DNA of 47,891 nt, from assembly GCF_002904295.1 (NCBI RefSeq), contig NZ_PPHG01000068.1:8607-56497 (forward strand). The letters are read 5' to 3'. A program made the translations under genes and the position numbers. Of the stretch, positions 16,506-25,064 are shown one piece after another; position 1 is the stretch's first letter, and each line of letters starts with the position of its first letter. A model generated the notes under the pieces. That model was not told the origin of the DNA and did not search any database. It saw only the letters and a list, made by a program, of their open reading frames with translations. Origin of the DNA: Amycolatopsis sp. CA-128772. GTDB lineage: Bacteria > Actinomycetota > Actinomycetes > Mycobacteriales > Pseudonocardiaceae.

Positions 16506-17606
16506 GTGCGGACATCCCTGTGCGACCGGCTCGGCATCGACCTGCCGATCATCGGGTTCACCCCGTCGGAGCACGTCGCCGCGGCGCTGAGCCGCGCCGG
16601 CGGGCTCGGCGTGCTCGGCTGCGTGCGGTTCAACGACGCCGCCGAGCTCGACCGGGTGCTCACCTGGATGGACGAGAACACCGGCGGGAAACCGTACGGC
16701 GTCGACATCGTCATGCCGGCGAAGGTGCCCGCCGAGGGCACCCAGGTCGACCTGGCGAAGATGATCCCGGACGGGCACCGCGCGTTCGTCGACCGCGTGC
16801 TGGACGAGCTGTCGGTCCCACCGCTGCCGGAGGACACCGACGAGCGCGCGGGCGTGCTCGGCTGGCTGCACTCGGTCGCCCGCTCGCACGTCGAGGTCGC
16901 GCTCAACCACCCGATCAAGCTGATCGCCAACGCGCTCGGTTCGCCGCCGGCGGACGTGATCGGCCAGTGCCACGATCGCGGGGTGCCCGTGGCGGCGCTG
17001 GCCGGGAAGGCCGAGCACGCGGTCCGGCACGTCGAAAACGGCGTCGACTTCGTGGTGGCGCAGGGGTACGAGGCCGGCGGCCACACCGGCGAGATCGCGT
17101 CCATGGTGCTGGTGCCGGAGATCGTCGACGCCGTCGACGTGCCGGTGCTCGCCGCGGGCGGGATCGGCTCCGGGCGCCAGGTCGCCGCGGCGCTCGCGCT
17201 CGGCGCGTCCGGCGTCTGGATGGGCTCGATGTGGCTCGCCACCGAGGAGTACCTGCAGACGATGGGCGAATCGGTGGCGATGCAGCAGGCGCTCGTCGCG
17301 GCGTCGTCGTCCGACACCGTGCGGACGCGGATCTACACCGGCAAGCCGGCCCGGCTGCTCAAGACCCGCTGGACCGAGGCGTGGGCCGCGGCCGACGCGC
17401 CCGAGCCGTTGCCGATGCCGCTGCAGAACCTGCTGGTTTCCCACGCCCACAACCGGATCCACGCGGCGAACGACCCCAGCGTGGTGTCGATGCCGGTGGG
17501 GCAGATCGTCGGCCGGATGAGCGGGGTCCGCCCGGTCGCCGACGTCGTCGCCGAGCTCGTCACCGGCTACGAGGAAGCACTGTCCCGATTGGACAAGACC
17601 CGCTGA
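16506..17606 (+). CDS. Nitronate monooxygenase family FMN protein
   Basis: A 366-aa TIM-barrel flavoprotein of the nitronate monooxygenase (2-nitropropane dioxygenase) family. Typical segments are PIIGFT near residue 15, the stretch VVAQGYEAGGHTGE near 180 with the conserved His, and AAGGIGSGRQVAAALALGASGVWMG near 220 forming the FMN phosphate site. Family members in actinobacterial steroid clusters include IpdC, but I cannot assign this one to it; no KstR box precedes it. Start is the GTG at 16506 with GGAGGAGGG upstream. A strong terminator follows. Confidence 0.85.
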   Translation: MRTSLCDRLGIDLPIIGFTPSEHVAAALSRAGGLGVLGCVRFNDAAELDRVLTWMDENTGGKPYGVDIVMPAKVPAEGTQVDLAKMIPDGHRAFVDRVLDELSVPPLPEDTDERAGVLGWLHSVARSHVEVALNHPIKLIANALGSPPADVIGQCHDRGVPVAALAGKAEHAVRHVENGVDFVVAQGYEAGGHTGEIASMVLVPEIVDAVDVPVLAAGGIGSGRQVAAALALGASGVWMGSMWLATEEYLQTMGESVAMQQALVAASSSDTVRTRIYTGKPARLLKTRWTEAWAAADAPEPLPMPLQNLLVSHAHNRIHAANDPSVVSMPVGQIVGRMSGVRPVADVVAELVTGYEEALSRLDKTR

Positions 17607-17614
17607 ACGAAGAT

Positions 17615-17642
17615 CGGGCCCTCCGCCGCGGCGGAGGGCCCG
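17615..17642. terminator. Bidirectional terminator hairpin
   Basis: A 28-bp perfect palindrome (GGGCCCTCCGCCG and its complement), between the convergent nitronate monooxygenase-like gene and the protease gene. Confidence 0.75.
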
Positions 17643-17660
17643 CTCTTCGTGCGGAACCGG

Positions 17661-18467
17661 TTACAGCGTGGCGGCCGCGGCGGCGATCTTCGACGCGAAC
17701 GTGCTCACCTCGGTGTAGACGCCGGGAGCGTGCGCCCGGGCGCAGCCGTCACCCCAGGAGACGATGCCGACCTGGATCCAGGCGCCGGCGTTGTCCCGGC
17801 GGAACATCGGGCCGCCCGAGTCGCCCTGGCAGGTGTCGACACCGCCGGAGGCGAGGTTGCCCGCGCAGATCTCCGCGCTCGGGATCAGGTCGGGGTAGCT
17901 GCCGCCCTGGGCGGCGCAGGTGGCGTCGTCGACGAACGGGACGGTCGCCTTGAGCAGGTACCGCTGCTGCGCGCCGCCTTCGCGGGCCGCGCCCCAGCCG
18001 GCCACGGTGAACGTGCCGTTGTTGTACGCGCTGGTCGTCGCGATGGGCATGGTCGAGAGCCCGCTCACCGGGCTGGCCAGCTTGATCAGCGCCCAGTCGC
18101 CGCCGGTCGAGCTGCCGTAGGTGGGGGACTGGTAGACGTAGGTGGAGCGGATCTTCTGCGCGCTGGTGCTCTGCAGGTCGACGACGCCGACGGTCGCGGT
18201 GATCGAGGTGTTCGAACCCGTCCGGCTGACGCAGTGCGCTGCGGTCAGCACGATCTGCTTGGTGTAGAGCGCGCCGCCGCAGCCCATCGAAAGCCGGACC
18301 ATGAACGGGAACTCGCCCTGGGCCGCCCGGGTGCCGCCGACGACGTCCGTGGACGGCGGCTGGGCGGCGGTGGCGATCGCCGGGGTGGCGAACGACGCGG
18401 CCGCGGCGACCGCGGCCAGTGCGGTGGTGGCGTTTCTGAGCAGGGTGAACCAGCGCTTGGGAGCCAA
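17661..18467 (-). CDS. Secreted trypsin-like serine protease (S1 family)
   Basis: A 268-aa extracellular protease precursor. A signal peptide occupies residues 1-34 (basic RWFTLLRN, then an alanine-rich core), a short propeptide follows, and VVGGTRA marks the mature N-terminus. The triad is His78 (TAAHC), Asp124 (GDWALIKL) and Ser217 (GDSGGP); Asp211 at the base of the S1 pocket predicts cleavage after Arg or Lys. Cys residues fit three disulfides. The start is a TTG at 18467 with AAGGA upstream, an unusual start codon. Confidence 0.92.
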   Translation of the reverse strand: MAPKRWFTLLRNATTALAAVAAAASFATPAIATAAQPPSTDVVGGTRAAQGEFPFMVRLSMGCGGALYTKQIVLTAAHCVSRTGSNTSITATVGVVDLQSTSAQKIRSTYVYQSPTYGSSTGGDWALIKLASPVSGLSTMPIATTSAYNNGTFTVAGWGAAREGGAQQRYLLKATVPFVDDATCAAQGGSYPDLIPSAEICAGNLASGGVDTCQGDSGGPMFRRDNAGAWIQVGIVSWGDGCARAHAPGVYTEVSTFASKIAAAAATL

Positions 18468-18487
18468 GGGGATCAGTCCTTCCAGTG

Positions 18488-18498
18488 TCCACAGTGGA
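18488..18498. repeat. Dispersed palindrome TCCACAGTGGA
   Basis: Intergenic copy, 21 bp upstream of the protease start; the only clearly noncoding member of the family in this window. Confidence 0.75.
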
Positions 18499-18591
18499 GA
18501 CCGTTGCCGTCAGCGGCCCCATGACTACACCAGGTGAGCAGGACCGGGACAACCGACTTTCTTCGGATGTTTCGGGCAGTTGGGTGATTTC

Positions 18592-19809
18592 TCACCGGCG
18601 TAACCGGCGAACACCGTAGCCCAGACTGCCCAGCAACAGCGCGCCGAAACCGGCCAGCACCGACGGCAGGGGCAGGCTGAACGCCAGCACCACGCACCCG
18701 GCCAGGCCGAGGACGGCGACCGGCAGCGCTTTCCCGCGCAGGGTGAGCGCGGCGGCGTTGGCGATGGCGTAGTACGTCAGGACGGCGAAGGACGAAAAGC
18801 CGATCGCGGCCCGCAGGTCGAGCGACGCGGCGAGCACGGCGACGACGAGCCCGACGGCGAGTTCGGCCCGGTGCGGCACGTGGTAGCGCGGGTGCACGGC
18901 GGCGAGGAACCGGGGGAGGTGGCCGTCGCGGCTCATCGCCAGCGTCGTGCGCGAGACGCCGAGGATGAGCGCGAGCAGCGAGCCGAGGGCGGCGAGGGCC
19001 GCGCCCACCCGGACGACCGGGGCGAGCCACCCCGGGACGGCCGCCGCGATCGGGTCCGGGCTCGCGGCCAGGGCGGCCGGGCCGAGCCGGACGAGCAGCA
19101 GCACCGCCAGGGCGGCGTAGACCACCAGGGTGATGCCGAGGGCGAGCGGGATGGCGCGGGGGATGGTCCGGGCCGGGTCGCGGACCTCCTCGCCGAGCGT
19201 CGCGAGCCGCGCGTACCCGGCGAAGGCGAAGAAGAGCAGCCCGGCCGCCTCCAGCACGCCCCCGCCACCCGGCCACGCGACGAGCGGGCCGCCGGCGGAC
19301 GGCCCGGCGGCCATCGCCACCCCCGCCGCGGTCAGCACGAGCAGGGTGCACGACACGATCACCCGGGTCGCCAGCGCCGAGCGGTGCACGCCGAAGTAGT
19401 TGACGGCGGTGAGCGCGGCGACCACCGCGACGGCGAGCGCGCTCCGCCACGGCTGCCCGAGCCCGGGGGCGGCGTAGGCGACGACGGTCAGCGTCATCGC
19501 GGCACAGCTGGCCGTCTTCCCGGTGACGAATCCCCAGCCGGCCAGAAATCCCCAGAATTCACCGAGCCGTTCCCGGCCGTACACGTAGGTTCCGCCGGAT
19601 TCGGGGTGAATCGCGGCCAGCCGCGCCGACGACGTCGCGTTGCAGTAGGCGACCACGGCCGCGAGCACCAAGGCGATGAGCAGACCGGCCCCCGCGGCGC
19701 GCGCGGCCGGGGCGAACGCGGCGAACACGCCGGCCCCGATCATCGAGCCCAGGCCCAGGAAAACGGCGTCGGCGAGGCCGAGCCGGCGTAGCAGCGGGGT
19801 CGGACGCAT
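18592..19809 (-). CDS. APC family amino acid permease
   Basis: A 405-aa inner-membrane transporter with about twelve hydrophobic segments. The substrate-binding GSMIGAGVFAAF loop of TM1 lies near residue 21, and a TM6 segment LLFFAFAGYARLATLGEE near 200 fits the APC superfamily; the conserved Glu-rich loop EEVRDPART follows. Slightly shorter than the usual 450 aa. Start is the ATG at 19809 with GGAGG nine bases upstream. It diverges from a DasR-like regulator across 81 bp, which suggests control by it, perhaps in amino acid or amino sugar uptake. Confidence 0.88.
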   Translation of the reverse strand: MRPTPLLRRLGLADAVFLGLGSMIGAGVFAAFAPAARAAGAGLLIALVLAAVVAYCNATSSARLAAIHPESGGTYVYGRERLGEFWGFLAGWGFVTGKTASCAAMTLTVVAYAAPGLGQPWRSALAVAVVAALTAVNYFGVHRSALATRVIVSCTLLVLTAAGVAMAAGPSAGGPLVAWPGGGGVLEAAGLLFFAFAGYARLATLGEEVRDPARTIPRAIPLALGITLVVYAALAVLLLVRLGPAALAASPDPIAAAVPGWLAPVVRVGAALAALGSLLALILGVSRTTLAMSRDGHLPRFLAAVHPRYHVPHRAELAVGLVVAVLAASLDLRAAIGFSSFAVLTYYAIANAAALTLRGKALPVAVLGLAGCVVLAFSLPLPSVLAGFGALLLGSLGYGVRRLRR

Positions 19810-19890
19810 CCGGGTGATCCTCCAAGGGGTGAGCCGTGTTGCGCGCCACAGGGAACCACAGCGCACGGGGAACCGAATAGGGTCGATTCC

Positions 19891-20667
19891 GTGCCCGCCC
19901 CTTCGCGTCATGACCGCCTGTCCGCCGACGGCCCCGTTCTCGACGGGATTCCCGAACACGGCCGTGTCCCGCGGTACTACGCGGTCAAGGTCGAGCTGCT
20001 GGCGGTGATCGCGGAACTCGGCGAAGGCGCGGCCCTGCCCACGGAACGCGAACTGTGCGAACGGTTCGAAGTGTCGAGGGCGACCGTACGGCAGGCGGTC
20101 GGCGAGCTGGTGCTCGAGGGCAAGCTCAGCCGCCGCCAGGGCAGCGGCACCTACGTCGCCGGCCCGAAGCTCGTCCAGCCCCTGGCCCTGGTGAGCTACA
20201 CCGAGGGGCTCCGGCGCCAGGGCATCCGGCCCGGCCGCAACGTCATCACGCTGGAGCGGCGCCTGGCCGGCCGCGCCTTGGCCGCCGACCTGCAGGTGAC
20301 GTCGGACGCCGAGGTGTACCACATCGAGCGGGTCCTGCTGGCCGACGAGGAACGCGTCGGGCTGGAGTCGACATATCTCCTCGTCGAGCGGTTCCCGGAC
20401 CTGCTGGACGTGTTCGACCCCGGCCAGTCGCTCTACGCGTGCCTGAGCGAGCGGCTCGGCGTGGTGTTCGACGGCGCCGAGGAGCGCGTGGAGACCGTGC
20501 TGGCCACCCCGCGCGAAGCCCTGCTGATCGGCACCAACCCGGCCCTGCCGATGCTGCTCACGCACCGCATCGCCTGGGGCCCGGACGGCGCACCGTTCGA
20601 GCGTGTCCGTTCCCTCTACCGCGGCGACCGGCTCAGCTTCATGACCCGCCTCGGCCGGGTCGACTGA
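19891..20667 (+). CDS. GntR/HutC family regulator, DasR-like
   Basis: A 258-aa regulator. The winged helix spans about residues 28-95 (LPTERELCERFEVSRATVRQ, wing RRQGSGTYVAGPK); the C-terminal UTRA effector domain covers 110-255 and ends with SLYRGDRLSFMTRL. Overall it resembles Streptomyces DasR, the GlcNAc-phosphate-responsive repressor (for example VSYTEGLRRQG against SYTEDMRAQG). Whether it is DasR itself or a paralogue cannot be told. Divergent from an APC permease; a dre-like site lies at 26381. The last 21 nt of the gene recur with one change at 20784-20804. Confidence 0.85.
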   Translation: MPAPSRHDRLSADGPVLDGIPEHGRVPRYYAVKVELLAVIAELGEGAALPTERELCERFEVSRATVRQAVGELVLEGKLSRRQGSGTYVAGPKLVQPLALVSYTEGLRRQGIRPGRNVITLERRLAGRALAADLQVTSDAEVYHIERVLLADEERVGLESTYLLVERFPDLLDVFDPGQSLYACLSERLGVVFDGAEERVETVLATPREALLIGTNPALPMLLTHRIAWGPDGAPFERVRSLYRGDRLSFMTRLGRVD

Positions 20668-20813
20668 GGCGGGCGAGGCCGGTGGCTGGGGCGAGCCACC
20701 CGGATCTGCGCACCGAGCCGCTTGAGCACGCGATCGGTCGCTCCCGCGGCGGGAAGGTCACCACCCGAGGCCGGGTCGGACCCCGCCTCGGCCGGGTCGG
20801 CTGAGCCGGCGAT

Positions 20814-20840
20814 GCAACCCGGCGGGGGTCCGTTCCGTCT
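20814..20840 (+). promoter_or_regulatory. ECF-sigma-like promoter, leaderless
   Basis: GCAACC (20814-20819), 16-bp spacer, CGTCT (20836-20840). The -10-like element ends 7 bp before the ATG of the next gene, so the transcript would be leaderless. The same arrangement precedes the paralogue at 21422. Confidence 0.55.
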
Positions 20841-20847
20841 GGCAGGT

Positions 20848-21363
20848 ATGCGTACCACGGTGAAAGTGCTGGGCACGGGCCTGCTGCTGCTCACGGTGAC
20901 GGCCTGCGCGGCGAATTCCGGCGCCGGGGCGCCGGCGGCGAGCGGCCCCGGATCGTCCGAGCCGCCCACGGCGTCGGCGTCGGCGTCGGCTCCCGCGACC
21001 CTGACCCCGACGCTCGGCCCGCCGCCCTCGCGAACCGTCGGGCGGCCGACCCAGGGCATCGCGCCGGGCGACGATGTGATCGCCGAGTCGCAGGTCGACG
21101 CCCGCGGGCTGCCCGAGGGCTACCCGCGCAGCCTGGTCCGCAGCCTCGACGGGCGGACGCTGACCCTGCAGGCCGAGGAGGGCGGCTGCCGCCGCATCTC
21201 GGCCCACGTCGGTGACCAGACCGCGCAGCAGGTGGTCGTGCTGGTCGCCGTCACGTCGGCGCCCAAGGGGCAGATGTGCCCGGACTACATCCGCGAGATC
21301 AAGGTGCCCCTGGTGCTCTCCGCGCCGCTCGGCAGCCGCACGGTCGTCCTCCGCCAGGGCTGA
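20848..21363 (+). CDS. Putative lipoprotein, paralogue of the next gene
   Basis: A 171-aa exported protein. A short basic start, a hydrophobic segment and the lipobox LTVTAC place the lipidated Cys at residue 20. A proline/serine/alanine-rich linker (residues 22-70) tethers a small C-terminal domain (75-171) with two Cys (GGCRRI, GQMCPDYI), probably disulfide-bonded. Clear similarity to the following gene (EGGC, GQMC, APLGSRTVVL). No family recognised. No ribosome binding site; a leaderless transcript from the ECF-like promoter would explain that. Confidence 0.8.
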   Translation: MRTTVKVLGTGLLLLTVTACAANSGAGAPAASGPGSSEPPTASASASAPATLTPTLGPPPSRTVGRPTQGIAPGDDVIAESQVDARGLPEGYPRSLVRSLDGRTLTLQAEEGGCRRISAHVGDQTAQQVVVLVAVTSAPKGQMCPDYIREIKVPLVLSAPLGSRTVVLRQG

Positions 21364-21386
21364 TCCCGCGGCGGTCCGGGTCCCGT

Positions 21387-21414
21387 GCAACCCCGCGGCG
21401 CCCGCGTTCCGTCT
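21387..21414 (+). promoter_or_regulatory. ECF-sigma-like promoter, leaderless
   Basis: GCAACC (21387-21392), 17-bp spacer, CGTCT (21410-21414), again ending 7 bp before the ATG. Matches the element upstream of the paralogue. Confidence 0.55.
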
Positions 21415-21421
21415 TCGGGGC

Positions 21422-21952
21422 ATGAGGTACTCAGCGAAGGTGGTCGGGACAGGAGCGTTCCTGCTGCTGGCCACGGCCTGTGCCGGCCCGGACCTGCCCA
21501 CCAGCCAGCCCGCCGCGGGCGGCGTTTCCACGGCGCCCACGGGCAGCGTGTCGACGCCGGCCTCGCCGTCGGTACCGCCGTCACCGGGTGACCCGGTGGT
21601 GCCGCAGCCCAACCCGCCGGGCAAGCCCCGGCTCACCGTGCCCGAGGGCAGCACCCCGGTGCCGGCGGCCAAGATCGACGCGACCGCGCTGCCCGCCGGG
21701 TTCCCGCACGAGGTGTGGACGTCCAACGGCGGCACGATCCTCGACATCCGCGCCCAGGAAGGCGGCTGCGGCCACGCGCTCGGCGAGGCGGCCGAGCAGA
21801 CGGCCGGTCACGTCGTCGTCAACCTGAGCGAGACCAAGGCGCAGACCGGGCAGATGTGCACGATGGACATCCGCTACCCGGTGATCTCGGTCGCCCTGGC
21901 CGCGCCGCTGGACCAGCGCACGGTGGTGCTGAAGACCACGCCGCCGAAGTGA
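21422..21952 (+). CDS. Putative lipoprotein, paralogue of the preceding gene
   Basis: A 176-aa exported protein with lipobox LLATAC (Cys at residue 20), a proline-rich linker and a C-terminal domain carrying the same paired Cys (EGGCGHAL and GQMCTMDI) and ending APLDQRTVVLKTTPPK. A tandem duplication with the gene before it, including the promoter. The domain may bind a ligand or sit at the cell wall; nothing more can be said. A hairpin follows at 21958. Confidence 0.8.
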   Translation: MRYSAKVVGTGAFLLLATACAGPDLPTSQPAAGGVSTAPTGSVSTPASPSVPPSPGDPVVPQPNPPGKPRLTVPEGSTPVPAAKIDATALPAGFPHEVWTSNGGTILDIRAQEGGCGHALGEAAEQTAGHVVVNLSETKAQTGQMCTMDIRYPVISVALAAPLDQRTVVLKTTPPK

Positions 21953-21957
21953 GCGCG

Positions 21958-21992
21958 AGGCCGTGGCCCCGGATCGCCCGCGGTCACGGCCT
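21958..21992 (+). terminator. Probable terminator hairpin
   Basis: AGGCCGTGGCC pairs with GGTCACGGCCT (one G-U pair) around a 13-nt loop, just after the second lipoprotein gene. Confidence 0.5.
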
Positions 21993-22138
21993 GTCCCGTG
22001 TGGACATTCGACGACCAGTGGTCCGGACCACGACGGTGCTGTCGTCGAAGTTGTCGAAAATTGTCGGGCCTCCCGCTGAACCGCCGCCGTGACCGGGCCG
22101 TGTCCCGGAGTGAGGTGGCGATCAGAGAGGAGGGGCCC

Positions 22139-22801
22139 ATGCCCCGGTTGAGCAGTGGCCGGCACCGCAAGCAGGCGACCGTCGGATTGGCCGCGTTGCT
22201 GGGCGTCGCCGGCGTCACCGCGACCGCCATCGCGCTGAGCAGTCCCGCGGGCAACGCGGCCGAAGCGCCCAAGGAGAACTGCGCGGGACTCGACACCGCG
22301 CTGCAGAACAACCTGACCTTCATCGCGGGCCAGCAGGCGGCCCCGGACGCGCAGTCGGCCGCGCGGATCGCCAACCGCCAGGCCGTGGTCGACCTGATCC
22401 AGCAGCGGCGGCAGGTGGCGGGCTGCACGGCGAACGTGGCGGCCGGCAACGGCCAGGCCGCGGCGGCGCCCGGCAACTCCGGCAACGCGCCGGGTAAGGC
22501 GCAGGCGCCGGGTCAGCAGAAGAAGCAGGACGCCGCCGCCGGCGGCGCGGTGGGCCAGGTCGTCTGTCCCGGTTCGACGGTGACGCTCTCCGGCGAGGGC
22601 GGCGCCCCGGCCGCGTCGAGCAACCAGTTCCCGGCCGGGACGAAGCTCAAGGTGACCAATTTGGACAACTCGAAGTCCACGACGGTCGAGGTGACTTCGG
22701 TGTCGGGCAGCTGCACGCTGCTGAACAACGCGGCCTTCGAGCAGGTCCGGGAGCCCGGCAAGTTCCTCATCCGGCGCGCGCGGATCGAGCGCGTCGGCTG
22801 A
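22139..22801 (+). CDS. Secreted protein with RlpA-like double-psi beta-barrel domain
   Basis: A 220-aa exported protein. A signal peptide covers residues 1-40 (basic start, then LAALLGVAGVTATAIAL, cleavage after NAA). A helical part follows with Gln-rich repeats, then a low-complexity Ala/Gly/Gln/Lys linker, then a domain from about 140 (FPAGTKLKVTNLDNSKST) typical of the RlpA/expansin-like double-psi barrel, with two Cys (VVCPGS, GSCTLL). Some such domains bind or cut peptidoglycan; the catalytic Asp could not be placed. Start ATG at 22139 after GAGGAGGGG. Confidence 0.75.
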   Translation: MPRLSSGRHRKQATVGLAALLGVAGVTATAIALSSPAGNAAEAPKENCAGLDTALQNNLTFIAGQQAAPDAQSAARIANRQAVVDLIQQRRQVAGCTANVAAGNGQAAAAPGNSGNAPGKAQAPGQQKKQDAAAGGAVGQVVCPGSTVTLSGEGGAPAASSNQFPAGTKLKVTNLDNSKSTTVEVTSVSGSCTLLNNAAFEQVREPGKFLIRRARIERVG

Positions 22802-22806
22802 GCGTG

Positions 22807-22847
22807 GGAAACGGGGACACCGGCGGCGGGCCGGTGTCCCCGTTTCC
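22807..22847. terminator. Bidirectional terminator hairpin
   Basis: Seventeen-bp perfect stem, GGAAACGGGGACACCGG (22807-22823) with its complement at 22831-22847, between convergent genes. Confidence 0.8.
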
Positions 22848-22852
22848 GTGCG

Positions 22853-24511
22853 TCAGCGGAAGCTGATCTGCAGCACCGGATCGCCGGTGCTGGCGAAGAA
22901 GTCGTTGCCCTTGTCGTCGATGACGATGAACGCCGGGAAGTCCTCGACCTCGATCTTCCAGACGGCTTCCATGCCGAGCTCGGCGTACTCGAGGACGTCC
23001 ACCTGCTTGATGCAGTCCTGCGCGAGCCGGGCGGCCGGCCCGCCGATGGAGCCGAGGTAGAACCCGCCGTGCGCCTGGCAGGCGTTCGTCACCTGCTTCG
23101 AACGGTTTCCCTTGGCCAGCATGACGAGCGAGCCGCCGGCGGCCTGGAACTGCTCGACGTAGGAGTCCATCCGCCCGGCCGTCGTGGGTCCGAACGAGCC
23201 GGACGCGTAGCCCTCCGGCGTCTTCGCCGGGCCGGCGTAGTAGACCGGGTGGTCCTTCAGGTAGTCCGGCATCTCCTCACCGGCGTCGAGACGCTCGGCG
23301 ATCTTCGCGTGCGCGATGTCCCGGGCGACGACGAGCGGCCCGGTGAGCGAAAGCCGCGTCTTGACGGGCAGCTGCGCGAGCTGGGCCCGGATCTCGGCCA
23401 TCGGCCGGTTGAGGTCGACGGCGACGACGTCGTCGGAGAGGTCTTCCTCGGTGACGTCGGGCAAAAAGCGGGCGGGATCGCGCTCGAGCTGCTCGATGAA
23501 GACGCCGTCGGCGGTGATCTTGGCCTTGGCCTGCCGGTCCGCGGAGCAGGAGACGGCGATGCCGACCGGGCAGCTGGCGCCGTGGCGCGGCAGCCGGATG
23601 ACCCGGACGTCGTGGCAGAAGTACTTCCCGCCGAACTGCGCGCCGATCCCGAACTGCCGGGTCATCTCGAGGACCTGCTGCTCGAGGTCGGGGTCGCGGA
23701 AGGCGTGCCCGAGCTCGGAGCCCTCCTGCGGCAGGGTGTCGAGGTAGCGCGCGGAGGCGAGCTTCGCGACCTTGAGGTTGAACTCGGCGGACATCCCGCC
23801 GACGACGATCGCGAGGTGGTACGGCGGGCAGGCGGCGGTGCCGAGGCTGCGCAGCTTCTCGTCGAGGAACCGCGCGAGCCGCTTCGGGTTCAGGACGGCT
23901 TTGGTTTCCTGATAGAGGAACGTCTTGTTGGCGCTGCCGCCACCCTTGGCCATGAAGAGGAACTCGTAGGCCGGGTCTTGCTGACCGTCTTTGTGGTACA
24001 GCTCGATCTGCGCGGGCAGATTGGTGCCGGTGTTGCGCTCGTCCCAGAAGGTGACCGGAGCCATCTGCGAGTACCGCAGGTTCAGCTGCTGGTAGGCGTC
24101 GAAGATGCCCTGGGAGAGTGCACGCTCGTCGTCACCGCCGGTGAGAACGCCCTCGCCGCGCTTGCCGATGACGATGGCTGTCCCGGTGTCCTGGCACATG
24201 GGGAGAACCCCGCCGGCCGAGATGGCGGCGTTGCGCAGCAGGTCCATGGCGACGAACCGGTCGTTCCCGCTGGCTTCGGGGTCGTCGACGATGGCGCGCA
24301 GCTGCTGCAGGTGTGACGTGCGCAACAGGTGCTGGATGTCGGTGATGGCGGTGCGCGCGAGGGTGGTCAGCGCTTGGGGATCGACCTTCAGGAACTTCCG
24401 CCCGGCGGCTTCGACGGTCTCGACGCCCTCGTCGGTGACCAGGCGGTATTCGGTGGTCGTGTCCTTGCCCAGCGGGAGGACTTCGGTGTGCTGAAACGTG
24501 GTGGACGGCAC
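22853..24511 (-). CDS. Fumarate hydratase, class I
   Basis: A 552-aa iron-sulfur fumarase of the TCA cycle interconverting fumarate and malate. Three Cys likely to hold the [4Fe-4S] cluster are visible: Cys106 (LPMCQDTGTA), Cys228 (GTAACPPYHLA) and Cys314 (HGASCPVG). The single-chain, about 550-aa form with N-terminal alpha and C-terminal beta parts (TTAGRMDSYV, KGNRSKQVT) is the class I two-domain type. Start is the GTG at 24511 with AAAGGAG eight bases before. It is monocistronic and convergent with the RlpA-like gene. Confidence 0.95.
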   Translation of the reverse strand: MPSTTFQHTEVLPLGKDTTTEYRLVTDEGVETVEAAGRKFLKVDPQALTTLARTAITDIQHLLRTSHLQQLRAIVDDPEASGNDRFVAMDLLRNAAISAGGVLPMCQDTGTAIVIGKRGEGVLTGGDDERALSQGIFDAYQQLNLRYSQMAPVTFWDERNTGTNLPAQIELYHKDGQQDPAYEFLFMAKGGGSANKTFLYQETKAVLNPKRLARFLDEKLRSLGTAACPPYHLAIVVGGMSAEFNLKVAKLASARYLDTLPQEGSELGHAFRDPDLEQQVLEMTRQFGIGAQFGGKYFCHDVRVIRLPRHGASCPVGIAVSCSADRQAKAKITADGVFIEQLERDPARFLPDVTEEDLSDDVVAVDLNRPMAEIRAQLAQLPVKTRLSLTGPLVVARDIAHAKIAERLDAGEEMPDYLKDHPVYYAGPAKTPEGYASGSFGPTTAGRMDSYVEQFQAAGGSLVMLAKGNRSKQVTNACQAHGGFYLGSIGGPAARLAQDCIKQVDVLEYAELGMEAVWKIEVEDFPAFIVIDDKGNDFFASTGDPVLQISFR

Positions 24512-25019
24512 TGCCAGGCTCCTTTGCCAGCTCCGGGATCGGTCCACCTTATGCGCCGGGGAACGGTACGCCGAAGAGGCATCCGGTCACTGTGGGCCAC
24601 CCCACGCGGCTCTTCTGGGCCCACCACCCCGAAGCCCGATTGTTCACTACGGACGGTGGTGCCGCTGCTGCCGGTTGGGCATTTGAAAGCGGTGGGTCCT
24701 ACAGGCTTGAACCGACCGCCTGGGTGCGCGAGCCGACCGTCCGGGTGGCGACCTCAGCCGGGTGTGCGCGGGGAGCTGGTCGGGAGGCCGGGTCCACCCC
24801 GACGGACCCGACCTCCCGGGGGAAGCTTCCGGGTGCGTGCACACCCGGTCGCGAGGCCTGCGCCGAACACTTCGAGGCTCGCGTGACGCAGGTCATAAGT
24901 CAACGCCGCCGAACGGGTGCTGGCGGAGGTTTGCTACCCACGGTGGTGAACGGTGAAACCCGCTTTTCGTGGAAGATTTTCGAGGCCGGCCGAACGCCGG
25001 TGGCGGGCCGGGGAAATGA
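24512..25019. other. Intergenic region without a convincing gene
   Basis: About 510 bp between the fumarase start and the sigma factor's terminator. Open frames exist on both strands, the longest at 24592-25023, but their third codon positions are far less GC-rich than in neighbouring genes and no ribosome binding site is seen. It must hold the fumarase promoter near 24520-24600. I see short GC-rich inverted repeats (for example GACCTCCCGGGGGAAGC near 24808) but no known RNA family. Confidence 0.5.
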
Positions 25020-25053
25020 CTGAGGGCGGGTGCGTCGCCGCACCCGCCCTCAG
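25020..25053 (-). terminator. Terminator of the sigma factor gene
   Basis: Fifteen-bp perfect stem CTGAGGGCGGGTGCG / CGCACCCGCCCTCAG with a TCGC loop, 11 bp past the sigB stop. Confidence 0.8.
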
Positions 25054-25064
25054 TCGAAAAACAA

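Noticed and set aside
16506..17606. Assignment as IpdC
   Set aside because: Same flavoprotein family, but no KstR or KstR2 box and no neighbouring ring C/D genes support it.
24600..25000. RNase P RNA, tmRNA or 6S-like RNA
   Set aside because: The conserved sequence blocks of these RNAs that I know are absent.
24592..25023. A 143-codon gene in the fumarase-sigB gap
   Set aside because: Third-position GC is clearly lower than in real neighbours, no ribosome binding site, no recognisable domain.
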